Shown in pieces: positions 6,261 through 7,970 of a stretch of 7,970 nt of DNA. Origin of the DNA: UBA6019 sp036570145 (GTDB taxonomy: Bacteria > Chloroflexota > Dormibacteria > Dormibacterales > Dormibacteraceae); assembly GCA_036570145.1 (NCBI GenBank), contig DATCPJ010000235.1, positions 1 through 7,970 on the forward strand, given 5' to 3'. The position numbers and the translations under genes were made by a program. The stretch's first letter is position 1, and the number at the start of each line of letters is the position of its first letter. The notes under the pieces are model-generated. The model was not told where the DNA came from, ran no database searches, and saw only the letters and a list, made by a program, of their open reading frames with translations.

Positions 6261-6427
6261 GAGCTGCGGCTGCGTCCTGCCATAAGGTGGCCGGATGTCA
6301 TCGAGCAGCCCTTTGCGTGGCGCGTAGGCCGGGTTCACCCCGGCCGGGCGAGTTGTTTTGAATCGACACCGGTGCGTCGCGCCGCGTGGGAGGGTTTTGG
6401 AAGGGGGGGCCCGACCCCCCTTGGCCG
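6261..6427 (-). other. Gap between binding protein and permease genes with two hairpins
   Basis: This 167-base intercistronic gap is the longest inside the ABC cluster. It holds a GC hairpin directly after the binding-protein stop (listed separately) and a second perfect 7-bp stem, GGCCGGG (6327-6333) with CCCGGCC (6339-6345) around a 5-base loop. I see no gene or convincing promoter in it. Structured gaps at this place are known in maltose-type operons, where they let the binding protein be made in excess over the permeases; that role here is inferred. Confidence 0.45.
6401..6422 (-). terminator. GC hairpin after the binding-protein gene (attenuator or stabiliser)
   Basis: AAGGGGGG (6401-6408) pairs perfectly with CCCCCCTT (6415-6422) around a 6-base loop, beginning 5 bases after the TGA of the solute-binding protein gene. 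The minus-strand transcript continues TTCCAAAA with no U-tract. It is more likely a partial terminator or a 3'-end protecting structure than a full stop, because the downstream permeases depend on read-through. Confidence 0.5.
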
Positions 6428-7813
6428 TCAGGAAGGCTTCCCATAGATCCTGTTGAGCTTCTGCTCGGCGTCGGTGATCGATCCCTTGGCGTCGCCGGAG
6501 GTCACGGCCTTGGCGAACATGTCCACGATTGTGAACTGCACCTGGGAGTTCGCGGTCGCCTTTCCGGGCGTCACCGGCCACCCTGGCCACTTGCCGTTGG
6601 CGACGACGTCGTGGAAGGGCTTCAGCTTCGGGTCGTTGTTCCAGACCGGGTCGTTCGTGAAGGAGGCGTACGGTCCGGCGTCGTAGCCCGACGCCACACC
6701 CATCCACTTCGAGTATTGGGCCGGGTCCATCGCCCAGAGCAGGAAGGCTCGAGCGGTCTCCTGCTCGGGCGACCAGCTCATCACGGCATGGTTGAAGATC
6801 AGGTTAAGGGTGGAGAGGCCCTTCGGCCCTGACGGCATGCCGGCGTTGTCGGTGACCTGGTCGTACTTCTTGTTGATCAACTTCTCCTTGAGGTAGATCG
6901 AGGCCCCGTTGAGGGTGGCGCTGATCAGGCCGGAGTGGTAGGCCTGGTTGTTGTCGGGATCGAGCCAGCTGAGCGTGGTCTGGGAGATCGAGTTCGACTT
7001 CCAGGCGTTGATCGCCCAGGTGACCGCGGCGAGGGTCTCCTTGGAGTTGATCGTCACCGTCTTGCCGTCGGGCGTGGCCTCCCTGCCCCCGAAGTCCCAG
7101 AGGACCGGGTACCACATGGTGATCGCGTCGCCGTAGGCATGCCCCAAGCTGACCGCGATCTGGCCGAGCTTCTTGTCGGTCAGCGTCTTGCCCGCGGCGG
7201 CGAGCTCATCCCAAGTGGTCGGGAACTTGCTGATCCCCGCCTGCTGGAAGATGTCGGTCCGGTAGCTCCAGGCGTTGGGGACCTGGGTGTACGGGATCGC
7301 GCGGTACTTGCTGCCGACCTTGCAGAAGGCGTCGTTGACGGGATGGATCGCGCCGAGCTTCGACTTCAGGTAGTTGACGTCGGCGGTGACGTCGACGCAG
7401 GCGGTCTCGTAGAGGTGCGGCCAGCCGTACTCCATCTGGATGATGTCCGGGCCGGAGCCGGCCTCGACCGCGGCCGGTGTCTTGGCGATCAGGTCGTCGC
7501 CCGACACGGTCTGGATGGTGACCGTGCAGCCGTTGAGCTGGCTGAACTCGGCGGCCTGGCGCTTGAACTCGTCGTCGGCCGCCTTGACAAAGCTGTTCCA
7601 CTGCAGCAGCTGGACCTTGGCGCCCGCCTTGGCCTTGGGCGCGACGTAGGCGGCGGTGCCGGTCGTCCCGCCAGTGCCGCTGCTGCCACCGCACGCCTCC
7701 AGCAGGGGACCAGCGGTAAGCGAGGCCGCGACAAGTCCAGCGGCCTGGAGGAATCTTCGACGCGACAGCGCGTCCTTGGCCAGGTAATCCGTGATGTCCC
7801 GAATCTCCGCCAT
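6428..7813 (-). CDS. Carbohydrate-type ABC importer solute-binding lipoprotein (family 1)
   Basis: This 461-residue extracytoplasmic binding protein captures solute and delivers it to the two permeases encoded downstream. A cytoplasmic lead is followed by a Tat signal, SRRRFLQ (17-23), a hydrophobic stretch and a lipobox LEAC with the lipidated Cys41. A Gly/Ser/Thr linker (42-53) then leads to the mature domain. KVQLLQWNSF (66-75), AGSGPDIIQMEYG (118-130), YRAIPY (170-175), a YRTDIFQQAG segment (184-193), PTTWDELAAAGKTLT (198-212) and a late MPSGPKG (326-332) are typical of the SBP_bac_1 fold used by CUT1 sugar importers. The long N-terminal lead and twin arginines indicate export in a folded state. 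The frame stays open to 7927, but ATG 7813 is chosen because AGGAGG lies 8 bases upstream and the product then begins 16 residues before the twin-arginine motif. Aromatic residues are plentiful, as in sugar binders, but the ligand is not identifiable. Confidence 0.93.
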   Translation of the reverse strand: MAEIRDITDYLAKDALSRRRFLQAAGLVAASLTAGPLLEACGGSSGTGGTTGTAAYVAPKAKAGAKVQLLQWNSFVKAADDEFKRQAAEFSQLNGCTVTIQTVSGDDLIAKTPAAVEAGSGPDIIQMEYGWPHLYETACVDVTADVNYLKSKLGAIHPVNDAFCKVGSKYRAIPYTQVPNAWSYRTDIFQQAGISKFPTTWDELAAAGKTLTDKKLGQIAVSLGHAYGDAITMWYPVLWDFGGREATPDGKTVTINSKETLAAVTWAINAWKSNSISQTTLSWLDPDNNQAYHSGLISATLNGASIYLKEKLINKKYDQVTDNAGMPSGPKGLSTLNLIFNHAVMSWSPEQETARAFLLWAMDPAQYSKWMGVASGYDAGPYASFTNDPVWNNDPKLKPFHDVVANGKWPGWPVTPGKATANSQVQFTIVDMFAKAVTSGDAKGSITDAEQKLNRIYGKPS

Positions 7814-7821
7814 TTGCGCGC

Positions 7822-7827
7822 CCTCCT
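7822..7827 (-). promoter_or_regulatory. Shine-Dalgarno site that fixes the binding-protein start
   Basis: On the minus strand AGGAGG sits 8 bases upstream of the ATG at 7813 and is the best ribosome binding site in the window. It rules out the longer open frame starting at 7927. Its strength fits a protein needed in excess over the membrane subunits. Confidence 0.85.
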
Positions 7828-7838
7828 GAAGGTGCTCC

Positions 7839-7858
7839 CTTGGTAAGACCGAACCAAG
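7839..7858 (-). promoter_or_regulatory. Inverted repeat in the ABC cluster leader (possible operator)
   Basis: CTTGGT (7839-7844) and ACCAAG (7853-7858) are perfect inverted half-sites separated by 8 bases, 25-45 bases upstream of the binding-protein ATG. This could be a repressor operator or a leader hairpin in the mRNA. No regulator gene lies in the window to support either reading. Confidence 0.3.
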
Positions 7859-7970
7859 ACGATCTACGAAATGCTTGCCTTCGATTCTTACATGGACGGC
7901 GCATGAATTGGGTAACCGCTCCTTCATAGTCCGCGGTGCAGGGCCCCCGTCGTCCCTCCATGGTCCGCGC
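7859..7970 (-). other. Upstream region of the ABC cluster, promoter not resolved
   Basis: No gene is supported between the binding-protein leader and the right edge. The cluster promoter should lie here or beyond the edge. A weak -10-like TAAGAAT (7884-7890, minus strand) lies about 70 bases upstream of the ATG without a well-placed -35 box. GTCCGCG occurs twice (7930-7936 and 7963-7969), which is probably chance in this base composition. Confidence 0.25.

Noticed and set aside
6323..6350. Possible tRNA T-arm (GGTTCA within a GC stem)
   Set aside because: The loop and stem do not fit the 5-bp/7-base T-arm with conserved positions, and no acceptor, D or anticodon arm can be drawn around it.
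6261..6707. 149-residue N-terminal extension of the MalF-type permease
   Set aside because: It runs through the intercistronic gap into the binding-protein gene and is arginine-rich out-of-frame sequence.
7814..7927. 38-residue longer start for the binding protein
   Set aside because: The ATG at 7813 has an excellent Shine-Dalgarno site, and a longer lead before the Tat motif would be atypical.

Overview
The window is GC-rich, non-coding gaps are short, and nothing in it looks like an insertion sequence, phage, CRISPR array or RNA gene. An LLM-class flavin/F420-type oxidoreductase, a Tat-exported lipoprotein solute-binding protein, TANNNT boxes just ahead of genes that lack a Shine-Dalgarno site, and GC-only hairpins after stop codons together suggest a high-GC Actinomycetota, Chloroflexota or Dormibacterota-like soil or environmental bacterium. 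This placement is inference only. The left edge looks like the end of a metagenome-type contig.

Left part (plus strand, 1-1795): the C-terminal half of a dihydroxy-acid dehydratase (ilvD) comes first. Its expected 5' half is replaced by an inverted, about 85% identical copy of the same ilvD stretch running off the left edge on the minus strand. A complete compact LLM-class oxidoreductase follows. A hairpin at 1803-1821 separates this block from the convergent minus-strand genes.

Right part (minus strand, 7813 down to 1836): this is one gene cluster read right to left. It encodes a Tat/lipobox family 1 solute-binding protein (start 7813), a MalF-type permease (start 6260), a MalG-type permease (start 5326, only 4 bases after the previous stop), a UgpC/MalK-type ATPase (start 4379) and a secreted Asp-box (BNR) beta-propeller protein (start 3272). 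The first four genes form a complete carbohydrate-type ABC importer. The lipoprotein captures the solute outside, the two permeases form the channel and the ATPase drives uptake. The fifth protein would act outside the cell. It may be co-transcribed with the importer or read from its own promoter at 3282-3287. The transported substrate cannot be read from the sequence.

The window is largely ordinary metabolism and transport. The points most worth a second look are the ilvD/ilvD inverted junction at 1-151, the repeated leaderless-type promoter geometry, the hairpins placed after stop codons, and the exported propeller protein attached to the importer cluster.
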